Positions 34,816 through 42,755 of a DNA stretch of 64,000 nt are shown in pieces. Within the stretch, counting starts at the first letter, position 1; the number at the start of each line of letters is the position of its first letter. Origin of the DNA: Roseivirga ehrenbergii. Lineage in GTDB: Bacteria; Bacteroidota; Bacteroidia; Cytophagales; Cyclobacteriaceae. The notes beneath the pieces were generated by a model that was not told the origin of the DNA, did not search any database, and saw nothing but the letters and a program-made list of their open reading frames with translations. The stretch lies in contig NZ_LQZQ01000001.1 in assembly GCF_001593005.1 (NCBI RefSeq), positions 372,001 through 436,000 of the forward strand. The letters run 5' to 3'. Made by a program: the position numbers and the translations under genes.

Positions 34816-35505
34816 CTAACTCAACACCTCTTTCAGTACTTCTAACGATTTTATTTCATTTAATCCTGAAACGTGAATCTGATAAAACTTAATAATATGC
34901 GAGAGCACATCACGTCTGAGCTGGCTACTCAATGTTATTTCGTCTCCCAAAGGCTTGTTCATTAAATCAGAAATAATTGCTCTTTCGGCTTCTAAAGTTG
35001 AAAAGTGAACACCATGCTCACCGAGCTCTTCAATAAACCCTTCGGCCGATTGAGGTTCGAAACCCAAGTAACCGCTGCATTTCATTAAAAATTGTAAATG
35101 AAAGTTGCTTATGTTCGTTTCCAAATGATCGAAAATAACCATGGCCTGATGTACAAAATCATAAAGGCCTTCGTTTTCCGATTCTTCTCGCAATGTTTTG
35201 CTGAGCATTTCGGTTAGAAAAATCCCTATTCCGGTTTTTACCGGATTAAATGGAATAGAGCTATAACCATAAGAAAATCTGGCTTCCGAAATCCGCTGTA
35301 AGTCTTTTCCATTTTTATGGTACACCACCAAATCAAGTAAACCTAACGGCTGATAAAGAGCCATTTTGCCTTTTGATTTTACGCTTCGCACACTATTTAC
35401 AATATAACTTTGCATGCCAAAGGCTTCAGTAAACACCCGTACTATGATGGAGGTTTCTCTATATTTTATATAGCTCAAAACTATGCCTCTGGTACGATGT
35501 AGCAT
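34816..35505 (-). CDS. recO: DNA repair protein RecO
   Basis: 229 residues. The N-terminal OB fold (LHRTRGIVLSYIKYRETSIIVRVFTE) and the helical C-terminal domain match RecO, which loads RecA onto SSB-coated DNA with RecR. The zinc-finger cysteines of some RecO proteins are absent. The ATG overlaps the stop of porZ by one base (TAATG), so translation is probably coupled. Confidence 0.88.
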   Translation of the reverse strand: MLHRTRGIVLSYIKYRETSIIVRVFTEAFGMQSYIVNSVRSVKSKGKMALYQPLGLLDLVVYHKNGKDLQRISEARFSYGYSSIPFNPVKTGIGIFLTEMLSKTLREESENEGLYDFVHQAMVIFDHLETNISNFHLQFLMKCSGYLGFEPQSAEGFIEELGEHGVHFSTLEAERAIISDLMNKPLGDEITLSSQLRRDVLSHIIKFYQIHVSGLNEIKSLEVLKEVLS

Positions 35506-37751
35506 TAGATAACCACTATTTTACCAACAAAGGTTTCTGTACCATCGGCATTCGAGCTAAACACCAAATACACACCGGTTTTCACTTTTGCACCGTTGTT
35601 ATCGCGGCCGTTCCAAATGGCTGTGCTGCCATTGGCTTTGGTTTCTTTTATCAGCTTACCCGAAATGTCAGTAAACTTTACCGAAGCATTATTCGCCAAG
35701 CCGTTGATTACAATTTGCCCATCGAAATTTGGTGGTACTGGATTAGGATAAATCTTTACATTTTGGTGCTCGAAAGTACCGAGGGTGGCATCGCTTTTAA
35801 AAGACACCAAGCCTTTGTCTGTCCCCACAAACACTTCCCCCGAAGTTTCTTCCACAAATATTGAAGTGATGGCATTGGAAATAAGTGGGCTATTTTGAGT
35901 GGTAAACCTTTGCACTAATTCCTCACCCGTTTCGCTAAACAGCCAAAGCCCGTTATTCTTCGTTCCGAACCATTTGCGATTGGCTGGGTCGATTGCCACA
36001 GCAGTTATATTTTCATCGCGAAGCAAAAGGCGATTTTCATAAATAGGAATACTGGCCGTTAACGCTTGGCCTTGAAGAATGGCATTTAGGTTAGGGAAGA
36101 AAGCGATCCCCTGGTCAGTTCCCACCCATAAAAATTGGTTTTCATCCAATACCAAAGCCGTGATTTTACTTCCTGGCAAACCGCCCTGCCCACCATTGGT
36201 GTTCAAATATCGTTCAGTGTTATTAGTTTCATTGAACACCAAAATTCCGCCTCCACGGCTATCCTCAATCGGCATCCATTTATCACCATTGGGCGCAATG
36301 AATAGTGAAATAGCATACCTTGCTCGGGGGTTGGTCAGAGAATAAGAGCGCCAAGTATCTTCTTCAAAATTCCATTCGTGAAGAACGTTCAATGTTCCAT
36401 AATCCGTCACCCAAAGCGAGTTATCGCTTTTAGCCATGCCTGTGAGTTTGCCACTTCCATTCAAAGTGATATTGGAAGAAATTTCATTTATTGAGCGGAC
36501 GCTTCCCTCTGAATATAAATAAAGCCCTTCGGTGAAAGCCGCCAATATCATGGAAGGTTGGCCTGCAAGATTAATCAACTCAAAATCTACCAGATCCTTA
36601 ATACTATCACCAGAACGAGTAACAACCGCAGCATTCTTCCATCCTTCTTCAAATGAAAAAGAAGAGAAAAATGAGGCTCTATTTAAAGCCGAAAGATTAT
36701 CGTCAAATCCACCAGAAAGCTTTATTGTTTGTGCTTCACTCTTTCCTACCAACCAAGTATTGTCGTTGGCTGGGCCAGAAGGTTTGAAGGATTGTTGACC
36801 ATTCGACTCTACCTTGAGCAAGCCATCAAAGCCATCTCCAACCCACCAATAATTCTGATAGAGCAATAATTCATTTCGGGAAATTCCTTGTTTTGGAAAG
36901 CTATATTGAAGGTTAAACTGATTATTGTCGAAAGAAAAAATACCGGAATTGGTTAAAATCAAGGGTAAATCTGAATCGGAAATGATTGCCGTAATTGATG
37001 TATTAGCTGAAGCTTGATACGACCAACTGCTTCCATCGAAGGCAAACAAATCTGTAGTTGAACTAGCATAAAGCTTCGACTCTACTTCATGAATGTTCGA
37101 AAAAGGAATCCCAACAAAATCTCTTTTCCAATTATTGTAATCTTGGCGATTAACTCCGCTCTCTAAGCTGACTGAAAGAATCCCGCTTTCGCTAGCGGCA
37201 TAAATGCGGTCATTAAAAAAAACAATTTCTGAAACACTTACACTTTCGCCATTCACACCTATATTCTGGTACGATTCGATAATTTCTTCAGAGGAAAGGT
37301 CTAAAACGATAATACCTAAATCGCCAGACAAGTAGGCTCTTCCGCCATTGAAGGCGATATCCTTAAATGATTTATTGGTAGTTGTTGGTGCTTCGAGTAC
37401 TGTTCTAATGTTGTGAATACCATTAGCTGAAAGCAAATCTATATTTCCATTGGAATAACCAATCACCAGTGTTTTGGAGTCAGAATCGTAGCCAAGAGCG
37501 CCAATACTCACATCGGAAAGTCCGTTGCTTTTTGTAAGTCTGTTGACAGAGTTTTCGGATAAATCGACAAAGAAAAGCCCATTGGGAGAAGCTGCGTAAA
37601 TTAGCTCCCCTGCCGCTGCAATGTCAATCACATTATTATAACTGATGTGCGACCGCCAATTAAAAACCGGAATCTGACCTTGTGCAAAGCTGGTTTGCAC
37701 TGCAAGGAGCATGACGGCTCTTAAAGTCAGACTAAGCAGGCGTTTGATCAC
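35505..37751 (-). CDS. porZ: T9SS protein PorZ, two-propeller protein with C-terminal sorting-like domain
   Basis: 748 residues, signal peptide to about 23 (SFAQG). Two beta-propellers built of two-component-regulator-type repeats (ANGDKWM, NQFLWVGTDQGIAFF, NRKWFGTKNNGLWLF) follow the characteristic opening WRSHISYNNVIDIAAAG. The last 80 residues (NVKIYPNPV, DNNGAKVKTGVYLV, KIVVI) are a type A C-terminal domain. PorZ is part of the T9SS attachment complex, where it delivers anionic lipopolysaccharide to the sortase PorU (known from Porphyromonas). The start is a GTG at 37749-37751 that overlaps the tdk stop (GTGA). Confidence 0.88.
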   Translation of the reverse strand: MIKRLLSLTLRAVMLLAVQTSFAQGQIPVFNWRSHISYNNVIDIAAAGELIYAASPNGLFFVDLSENSVNRLTKSNGLSDVSIGALGYDSDSKTLVIGYSNGNIDLLSANGIHNIRTVLEAPTTTNKSFKDIAFNGGRAYLSGDLGIIVLDLSSEEIIESYQNIGVNGESVSVSEIVFFNDRIYAASESGILSVSLESGVNRQDYNNWKRDFVGIPFSNIHEVESKLYASSTTDLFAFDGSSWSYQASANTSITAIISDSDLPLILTNSGIFSFDNNQFNLQYSFPKQGISRNELLLYQNYWWVGDGFDGLLKVESNGQQSFKPSGPANDNTWLVGKSEAQTIKLSGGFDDNLSALNRASFFSSFSFEEGWKNAAVVTRSGDSIKDLVDFELINLAGQPSMILAAFTEGLYLYSEGSVRSINEISSNITLNGSGKLTGMAKSDNSLWVTDYGTLNVLHEWNFEEDTWRSYSLTNPRARYAISLFIAPNGDKWMPIEDSRGGGILVFNETNNTERYLNTNGGQGGLPGSKITALVLDENQFLWVGTDQGIAFFPNLNAILQGQALTASIPIYENRLLLRDENITAVAIDPANRKWFGTKNNGLWLFSETGEELVQRFTTQNSPLISNAITSIFVEETSGEVFVGTDKGLVSFKSDATLGTFEHQNVKIYPNPVPPNFDGQIVINGLANNASVKFTDISGKLIKETKANGSTAIWNGRDNNGAKVKTGVYLVFSSNADGTETFVGKIVVI

Positions 37752-38353
37752 TTTTTCTTATTTCTCTTTTTTTCTTCGAGCCCTTTGTAAAAATATTTGC
37801 GGTTTCGAGCTTCGTAAATATCCTTTTCACCCAATTCCACTGTCTTTTCAGAGTCAGAAAGTTTGTATGAGAACGAAGCTAGGCTACCGCTTACTGTACA
37901 AATAGCATGTAATTTGGTTACAAATTCTGCAATTGCAAGTAATTGAGGCATGGGGCCGAAAGGATTCCCTTGGGCGTCCATATCTAAACCAGCAACAATT
38001 ACCCTCTTCCCGTTATTGGCCATGGTTCGGCACACATCTATGATTTGATCATCGAAGAATTGTGCTTCATCAATTCCCACCACATCGCTTTCGCCACATA
38101 AAAGCAAAATATCGGATGCGAACTGCACTGGAGTTGATCTAATTACGGTATTGTTGTGTGAAACTACATTCTCCACATCATAACGCGTATCGATAGCCGG
38201 TTTAAAGATTTCCACATTCTGTTTGGCAATAGTAGCCCTTCGGAGGCGCCTAATTAGCTCCTCCGTTTTTCCAGAAAACATACAGCCACAAACCACCTCA
38301 ATGGATCCTGATGCGTGCTCTCCTGCTATTTTACCTTGTGGTTCGATAAACAT
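37748..38353 (-). CDS. tdk: Thymidine kinase (type II)
   Basis: 201 residues. P-loop GCMFSGKT (23-30), the Walker-B-like GIDEAQFF (93-100, catalytic Glu) and the lasso region are typical of TK1-type kinases, which phosphorylate thymidine for salvage. The zinc site is unusual: the first CxxC reads CTVS (152-155) and the second (normally CxxC/H after YEAR) reads NRKY (184-187), so only one of four ligands remains. The C terminus is a Lys-rich tail. One base separates it from the upstream ferredoxin. Confidence 0.9.
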   Translation of the reverse strand: MFIEPQGKIAGEHASGSIEVVCGCMFSGKTEELIRRLRRATIAKQNVEIFKPAIDTRYDVENVVSHNNTVIRSTPVQFASDILLLCGESDVVGIDEAQFFDDQIIDVCRTMANNGKRVIVAGLDMDAQGNPFGPMPQLLAIAEFVTKLHAICTVSGSLASFSYKLSDSEKTVELGEKDIYEARNRKYFYKGLEEKKRNKKK

Positions 38354-38354
38354 A

Positions 38355-38678
38355 TTATGCGGTATAGGTCATATGAGGAAATTTATTTTTGTCAGCTACG
38401 CGAACTTTCACATCACCCAGTAACTTTGCCTGGCAAGCCACGCGTTCTCCGGGTTGAAGTTTACCAGCATCGAAAAGCAGTTGTTCTGTTTTTTCAATCG
38501 GGCTCAGTTGGTCTGCTCCTTCTACTACTATAATTTTACATGTGGTACAACGGCCTTTTTTCCCGCAAGCGTGCATCCAGTCGATTCCGCTTTCGTGAAT
38601 AATATCCAGTACCGATTTAGAGTTATCTGTGTTAGAAATCTCTTTATTGTTCAGGTTTTCAATAGTGATCTGTCCCAT
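38355..38678 (-). CDS. 2Fe-2S ferredoxin
   Basis: 107 residues from the ATG at 38678. The plant-type 2Fe-2S pattern CGKKGRCTTC plus a distal Cys (RVACQAKL) supplies the four ligands. Electron partner unknown. It is the first gene of a tight minus-strand run (ferredoxin, tdk, porZ, recO) with one-base or overlapping joints, though the functions are unrelated. Confidence 0.88.
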   Translation of the reverse strand: MGQITIENLNNKEISNTDNSKSVLDIIHESGIDWMHACGKKGRCTTCKIIVVEGADQLSPIEKTEQLLFDAGKLQPGERVACQAKLLGDVKVRVADKNKFPHMTYTA

Positions 38679-38711
38679 AATTTTTAATTTACAAAACAAA
38701 AGAAATAAGCC

Positions 38712-39707
38712 ATGAGCTACAAGCTAAAGCAAGAATCAATCTCGAGTTTTTCTACTGCCACTGCTGCAACTATATGTACTGAGTTTTTTGCTGGAAAAAA
38801 TAAGATCAGCGGAGAGTCGATTATGAGTCTCACCGATGTCAGACAAGTGAATTCATTTATTATTGAAGCCCTATTTACTCAATGGCAAGCCGAAATGGCC
38901 CGCCTGAGAAGTCCTTATTTTAATTACGAAGCAGAAGAGGTTCAAATAGCGCTTAAAGAGTTTATGAATACCCTTTCAAATCACATTAGTATTGGCCGAG
39001 GGCATTTAGAGCCACTTTTGAGTAAGGCTATTGAAGCCACAATACTATTAACTTTCGCTCCAAAGAAATTCCTCTTAAGCCATTGGTTAGATGTGAACAA
39101 AGAAAATCTTCCAAAAGGCAAGCTAAGGTACATCAAAACCTACACCGAAGGATTTAAATTAATTTTTGAAACTGCAAAAACGCCAATCAATCCTGCATAT
39201 TTGGGTAATTTATTCGATTCAATGAGTTCTCATTTTGAGATTCCCGAACCCATTGAGTTCCTACAAAAGTTAAAAGCTGAAGACAAACTTGATCTCCTTT
39301 TTGAGAAAGAAGTTGTAAATAAACCAGCCCCCGCGCCTACTCACACACCAGAAATAGAAGAAACACCAGAGGTAATCAACACTGTTGCTTCCAAGCATGA
39401 GAATGGTAAAGAAACCATTAATGATCGGTTTAACGGAAGTACAACTGCGCCAACACTAGCAGAAAAGCTGCAGAAAAGTAATAGACAGCCGCTTGAGAAA
39501 ACACTTACCTTGAATGAGCGGATTATGTTTACCAAAACACTTTTTGAGGGCAATCAAGAGTTAATGACGAAGGTGCTTGAAGAGCTTGATACAGCGAACA
39601 GTATGGATGAAGCTTTGGCAAAAACTCAGCCCTACAATAAAAAATGGGATATTGAAGGCGATGAAATGGACGCCTTTATTCAGGTATTAAAGAGAAGGTT
39701 TAATTGA
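38712..39707 (+). CDS. Conserved hypothetical helical protein
   Basis: 331 residues, no signal peptide or membrane segment. The N-terminal 190 residues are predicted all-helical, a Pro/Glu/Thr-rich linker (about 205-265) follows and a second helical domain ends the protein (LNERIMFTKTLFEGNQELM ... AFIQVLKRRFN). The end segment is typical of unnamed Cytophagales proteins. It is divergent from the ferredoxin gene. Function unknown. Confidence 0.7.
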   Translation: MSYKLKQESISSFSTATAATICTEFFAGKNKISGESIMSLTDVRQVNSFIIEALFTQWQAEMARLRSPYFNYEAEEVQIALKEFMNTLSNHISIGRGHLEPLLSKAIEATILLTFAPKKFLLSHWLDVNKENLPKGKLRYIKTYTEGFKLIFETAKTPINPAYLGNLFDSMSSHFEIPEPIEFLQKLKAEDKLDLLFEKEVVNKPAPAPTHTPEIEETPEVINTVASKHENGKETINDRFNGSTTAPTLAEKLQKSNRQPLEKTLTLNERIMFTKTLFEGNQELMTKVLEELDTANSMDEALAKTQPYNKKWDIEGDEMDAFIQVLKRRFN

Positions 39708-39721
39708 TTTTAAAAATTTGA

Positions 39722-39745
39722 GAAGAGGAATTTTCATTCCTCTTC
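39722..39745. terminator. Hairpin at convergent gene ends
   Basis: GAAGAGGAAT (39722-39731) and its complement (39736-39745) form a 10-bp stem with a 4-base loop. It overlaps the last codons (SDEEE) of the convergent small gene and probably terminates the plus-strand transcript. Confidence 0.5.
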
Positions 39746-39955
39746 ATCACTTTCTCTATTCTTAATTTCATCCAGATCATCTCGATCGCGGAGTTTCTTA
39801 TCATCTACGTTCTTATTCAGAAACTCATTGATTTTATCAATCGACAAAGAATTACGAATTTCTCCAAAAGAGTCGATCTTGATTTCCATTCCTTCAAGCT
39901 CTTTATTCACCTTCGGCTTCTGATCCTTTTGTTTACTCTCCTTTTTCCTTGCCAT
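39734..39955 (-). CDS. Small, highly charged hypothetical protein
   Basis: 73 residues, Lys-rich at the N terminus (MARKKESKQKDQK) and Asp/Glu-rich at the C terminus (NRESDEEE), with a central SFGEIRNSLSIDKINEFLN helix. No membrane segment. The even charge separation and good coding length support a real gene; family not recognised. It starts 42 bases after the gltX stop on the same strand. Confidence 0.6.
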   Translation of the reverse strand: MARKKESKQKDQKPKVNKELEGMEIKIDSFGEIRNSLSIDKINEFLNKNVDDKKLRDRDDLDEIKNRESDEEE

Positions 39956-39997
39956 GTTATTATTATTTATATCAGTCCTCGTCAGTAACGGAATGAA

Positions 39998-41512
39998 CTA
40001 GTTTGATGTTTTTAAGGATTCAATAGCTGTATTAATTCGGCTAACTGTTTCTGCTGTTCCCAAAATAGAGATTATCTCCATTAAGTCTGGGCCACCTCCT
40101 GCTCCCGTTAAAGCCAAACGTAAAGCGGGCATTACCTTTCCAAGCGGAGTATCGTCTGTTGCTAGTACGGCTACAAATTTCTCTTTTGCTTCTTCTGGAC
40201 TAACCTTTTCAAGCTTAGCTATTTCGTTTGCAAACTCAGCCAATTTCTTAACCGCTTCTGCCGTCCATTTTTTATTTACCGTTTTCTCATCGTAAGTACC
40301 TGGTGCAGAAAAGAAGAACTCTCCATTTTCCAAAATATCGGAAACGAAAGTAATACGTTCCTTCATTGAGCCCGCAATGGCGCTTAACAGCTTCAAATCT
40401 GCATCTATATTGCTTTCTGCTTTCAGCATTTGAGCCAATTCATCGTTCGACTTGTTCTTCAAATATTGCTGATTGAACCATTTCGCTTTTTCAATGTCGA
40501 ATTTGGCCCCCGATTTATTGATCCGCTCCAACGAAAATTCAGAGATTAACTGATCCATAGTGAACATTTCTTGCTCCGTACCTGGATTCCATCCCAACAA
40601 AGCCAAGAAATTCATGCAGGCTTCTGGCAAGTAACCAGATTCCTTAAAGCCTTTTGACAACTCTCCTGTAACTGGGTCAGACCAATTCATTGGAAATACA
40701 GGAAAGCCTAATTGGTCTGCAGCTCGTTTACTTAACTTACCGTTACCATCGGGCTTGAGCAACAGTGGCAAGTGGGCAAATTGTGGCGCTTCCCAACCAA
40801 AAGCTGCATACAATAAAACGTGTAAAGGAGCCGAAGGCAACCATTCTTCACCACGAATTACATGCGTGATTTCCATCAAGTGGTCATCCACAATATTCGC
40901 TAAATGATAGGTAGGCATTCCATCAGACTTCATCAGTACTTTATCATCGAGCGTGGTAGTATTTACTACAACCCAATCCCTAACTACATCCTTAAACCGG
41001 ACATCATCATTCTTAGGCATTTTAAAGCGAATCACATAAGGTTCATCAGACGCCAACCTCTTCTCAACCTCCTCGGCAGGCATTGTCAACGAGTTTTTCA
41101 TCTGATTTCTGCTGATGGCATTGTATTGCGGGTTTGCCATGCGTGCTTCTTTAAGTCGTTCACGCATTTCATCAAGTTCCTCTGGAGTGTCAAAAGCATA
41201 GTATGCTTTTCCTTCAGCAATCAGTCTGTCAGCATATTCTTTGTATAAAGATTTGCGATCAGACTGGCGATAAGGGCCAAAGTCACCTCCAGTTTGCGGG
41301 CCTTCATCTGGTGTAATACCACACCATTCCAATGATTTGAGAATATAGTCTTCAGCCCCCTCTACATAGCGGTTTTGATCTGTGTCCTCAATTCTAATAA
41401 TGAACTTACCTTCGTTTTTCTGGGCAAATAAATAATTGTAAAGGGCAGTTCTTACTCCTCCTATGTGCAAAGCTCCCGTTGGGCTGGGGGCAAATCTTAC
41501 TCTAACACTCAT
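39998..41512 (-). CDS. gltX: Glutamyl-tRNA synthetase
   Basis: 504 residues from the ATG at 41512 (upstream extension to 41542 unsupported). The class I signatures are HIGG (in SPTGALHIGGVRTAL) and KLSKR (in GNGKLSKRAADQLG). The rest matches bacterial GluRS, including the C-terminal anticodon-binding helical cage. It charges tRNA-Glu. Confidence 0.95.
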   Translation of the reverse strand: MSVRVRFAPSPTGALHIGGVRTALYNYLFAQKNEGKFIIRIEDTDQNRYVEGAEDYILKSLEWCGITPDEGPQTGGDFGPYRQSDRKSLYKEYADRLIAEGKAYYAFDTPEELDEMRERLKEARMANPQYNAISRNQMKNSLTMPAEEVEKRLASDEPYVIRFKMPKNDDVRFKDVVRDWVVVNTTTLDDKVLMKSDGMPTYHLANIVDDHLMEITHVIRGEEWLPSAPLHVLLYAAFGWEAPQFAHLPLLLKPDGNGKLSKRAADQLGFPVFPMNWSDPVTGELSKGFKESGYLPEACMNFLALLGWNPGTEQEMFTMDQLISEFSLERINKSGAKFDIEKAKWFNQQYLKNKSNDELAQMLKAESNIDADLKLLSAIAGSMKERITFVSDILENGEFFFSAPGTYDEKTVNKKWTAEAVKKLAEFANEIAKLEKVSPEEAKEKFVAVLATDDTPLGKVMPALRLALTGAGGGPDLMEIISILGTAETVSRINTAIESLKTSN

Positions 41513-41602
41513 GAAATTTAATTTGGGCACAAAAATACGCAAAAGTCAAGTCCATCGCTAAGAATGACTTGGTGATTTACAATGAATTAAAATTTAATTG
41601 GA

Positions 41603-41986
41603 TTAAAGATCTACTGCAACGCACGAAATTTCAACGTTCACATCTTTAGGTAGTCTGGCCACCTCAACGCATTCTCTTGCTGGAGGGTTCTCTTTGAAAT
41701 AAACAGCATAAGCTTCATTGATAGTAGCAAACTGGTTCATGTCTTTAATGAAAATTGAACATTTCACAATGTTATTGAATGTCATTCCTGCTGCTGACAG
41801 AATTGCCTCTAAGTTCTTCATTACCTGGTGCGTTTCTTCAGTAATATTCTCATTGATCATTTCGCCTGTAGCCTGATCGAAAGGAATCTGACCTGAAACA
41901 TATAATGTATTACCTGCTTTAACGGCCTGGCTATAAGGCCCTATTGGCGCTGGAGCATCTGGACTGTTGACGATTATTTTCGACAT
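41603..41986 (-). CDS. ridA: RidA family 2-iminobutanoate/2-iminopropanoate deaminase
   Basis: 127 residues. The RidA signature runs through APIGPYSQAVKAGNTLYVSGQIP and ends with ARECVEVARLPKDVNVEI, containing the active-site Arg (about 105) and Glu. It hydrolyses reactive enamines/imines from PLP enzymes. Divergent from the next gene. Confidence 0.92.
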   Translation of the reverse strand: MSKIIVNSPDAPAPIGPYSQAVKAGNTLYVSGQIPFDQATGEMINENITEETHQVMKNLEAILSAAGMTFNNIVKCSIFIKDMNQFATINEAYAVYFKENPPARECVEVARLPKDVNVEISCVAVDL

Positions 41987-42035
41987 GTTCGGATTGTTTG
42001 ATTTAATGAATAATTTTGGGGCAAATTACACATTT

Positions 42036-42704
42036 ATGAAAATTCTAGTCATCGGTTCCGAACAGAATATCGAAGAGTTTAAATTAAAATTTAATACGGG
42101 GCATGAGTGCCGCTTCGAAACGGACTATGATTTCGAGGAAGACCTCTCCACATTTGATTGTGTTTTTGACTTTTTTATTGGTGATAGCCCAGAGCAATTC
42201 GAGATATTTAGTGCTTATAAAGGGCTAAATCTATTTGTGAATGCTCCGAAAATATCACTCGCAGAACTGGCCTACTACCAAGAAGAGGTCGAGTGTAACC
42301 TTTATGGCTTCAACGGCCTACCTACTTTCCTAAATCGAGATATTCTTGAAGTGTCAGCCTTGAATAATAAGGCCCAGTCGGGTTTAGCGGCTCTATGCAA
42401 AAACCTAAATACTGACTTTGAGATGGTTGAAGATCGTGTTGGGATGGTAACTCCTAGAATCATCTTCATGATTATTAATGAGGCTTTTTATACGCTTCAG
42501 GAAGGCACAGCCTCAAAAGAGGCTATAGATACAGGTATGAAGTTAGGTACAAATTACCCTTTTGGGCCTTTCGAATGGTGTGGCAAAATTGGTATTAACA
42601 ATGTTTATGAGGTGCTGGAAGCCATGTATGAGGACACTAAAGAAGAGCGATATAAGATATGCCCATTGCTCAAAAAAGAATATTTAAGTCGCATTACGCA
42701 TTAA
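42036..42704 (+). CDS. 3-hydroxyacyl-CoA dehydrogenase C-terminal-domain protein with reduced Rossmann domain
   Basis: 222 residues from ATG 42036. Residues 130-222 are a 3HCDH C-terminal helical domain (VEDRVGMVTPRIIFMIINEAF, MKLGTNYPFGPFEWCGKIG), as in FadB. The N-terminal 120 residues correspond to a shrunken Rossmann fold: it starts with MKILVIGSEQNIEEF but lacks a GxGxxG loop, so NAD binding and catalysis are doubtful. Perhaps a structural or regulatory relative of HCDH. It is followed by a terminator. Confidence 0.78.
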   Translation: MKILVIGSEQNIEEFKLKFNTGHECRFETDYDFEEDLSTFDCVFDFFIGDSPEQFEIFSAYKGLNLFVNAPKISLAELAYYQEEVECNLYGFNGLPTFLNRDILEVSALNNKAQSGLAALCKNLNTDFEMVEDRVGMVTPRIIFMIINEAFYTLQEGTASKEAIDTGMKLGTNYPFGPFEWCGKIGINNVYEVLEAMYEDTKEERYKICPLLKKEYLSRITH

Positions 42705-42705
42705 A

Positions 42706-42730
42706 AAAGGGAGTTCAATGAGCTCCCTTT
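42706..42730. terminator. Bidirectional terminator
   Basis: Stem AAAGGGAG (42706-42713)/CTCCCTTT (42723-42730) with a 9-base loop. It stands between convergent genes (3HCDH-like and glmS) and has A and T runs at its ends. Confidence 0.75.
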
Positions 42731-42755
42731 CTATTCAATTATATTTTCTGATCTT

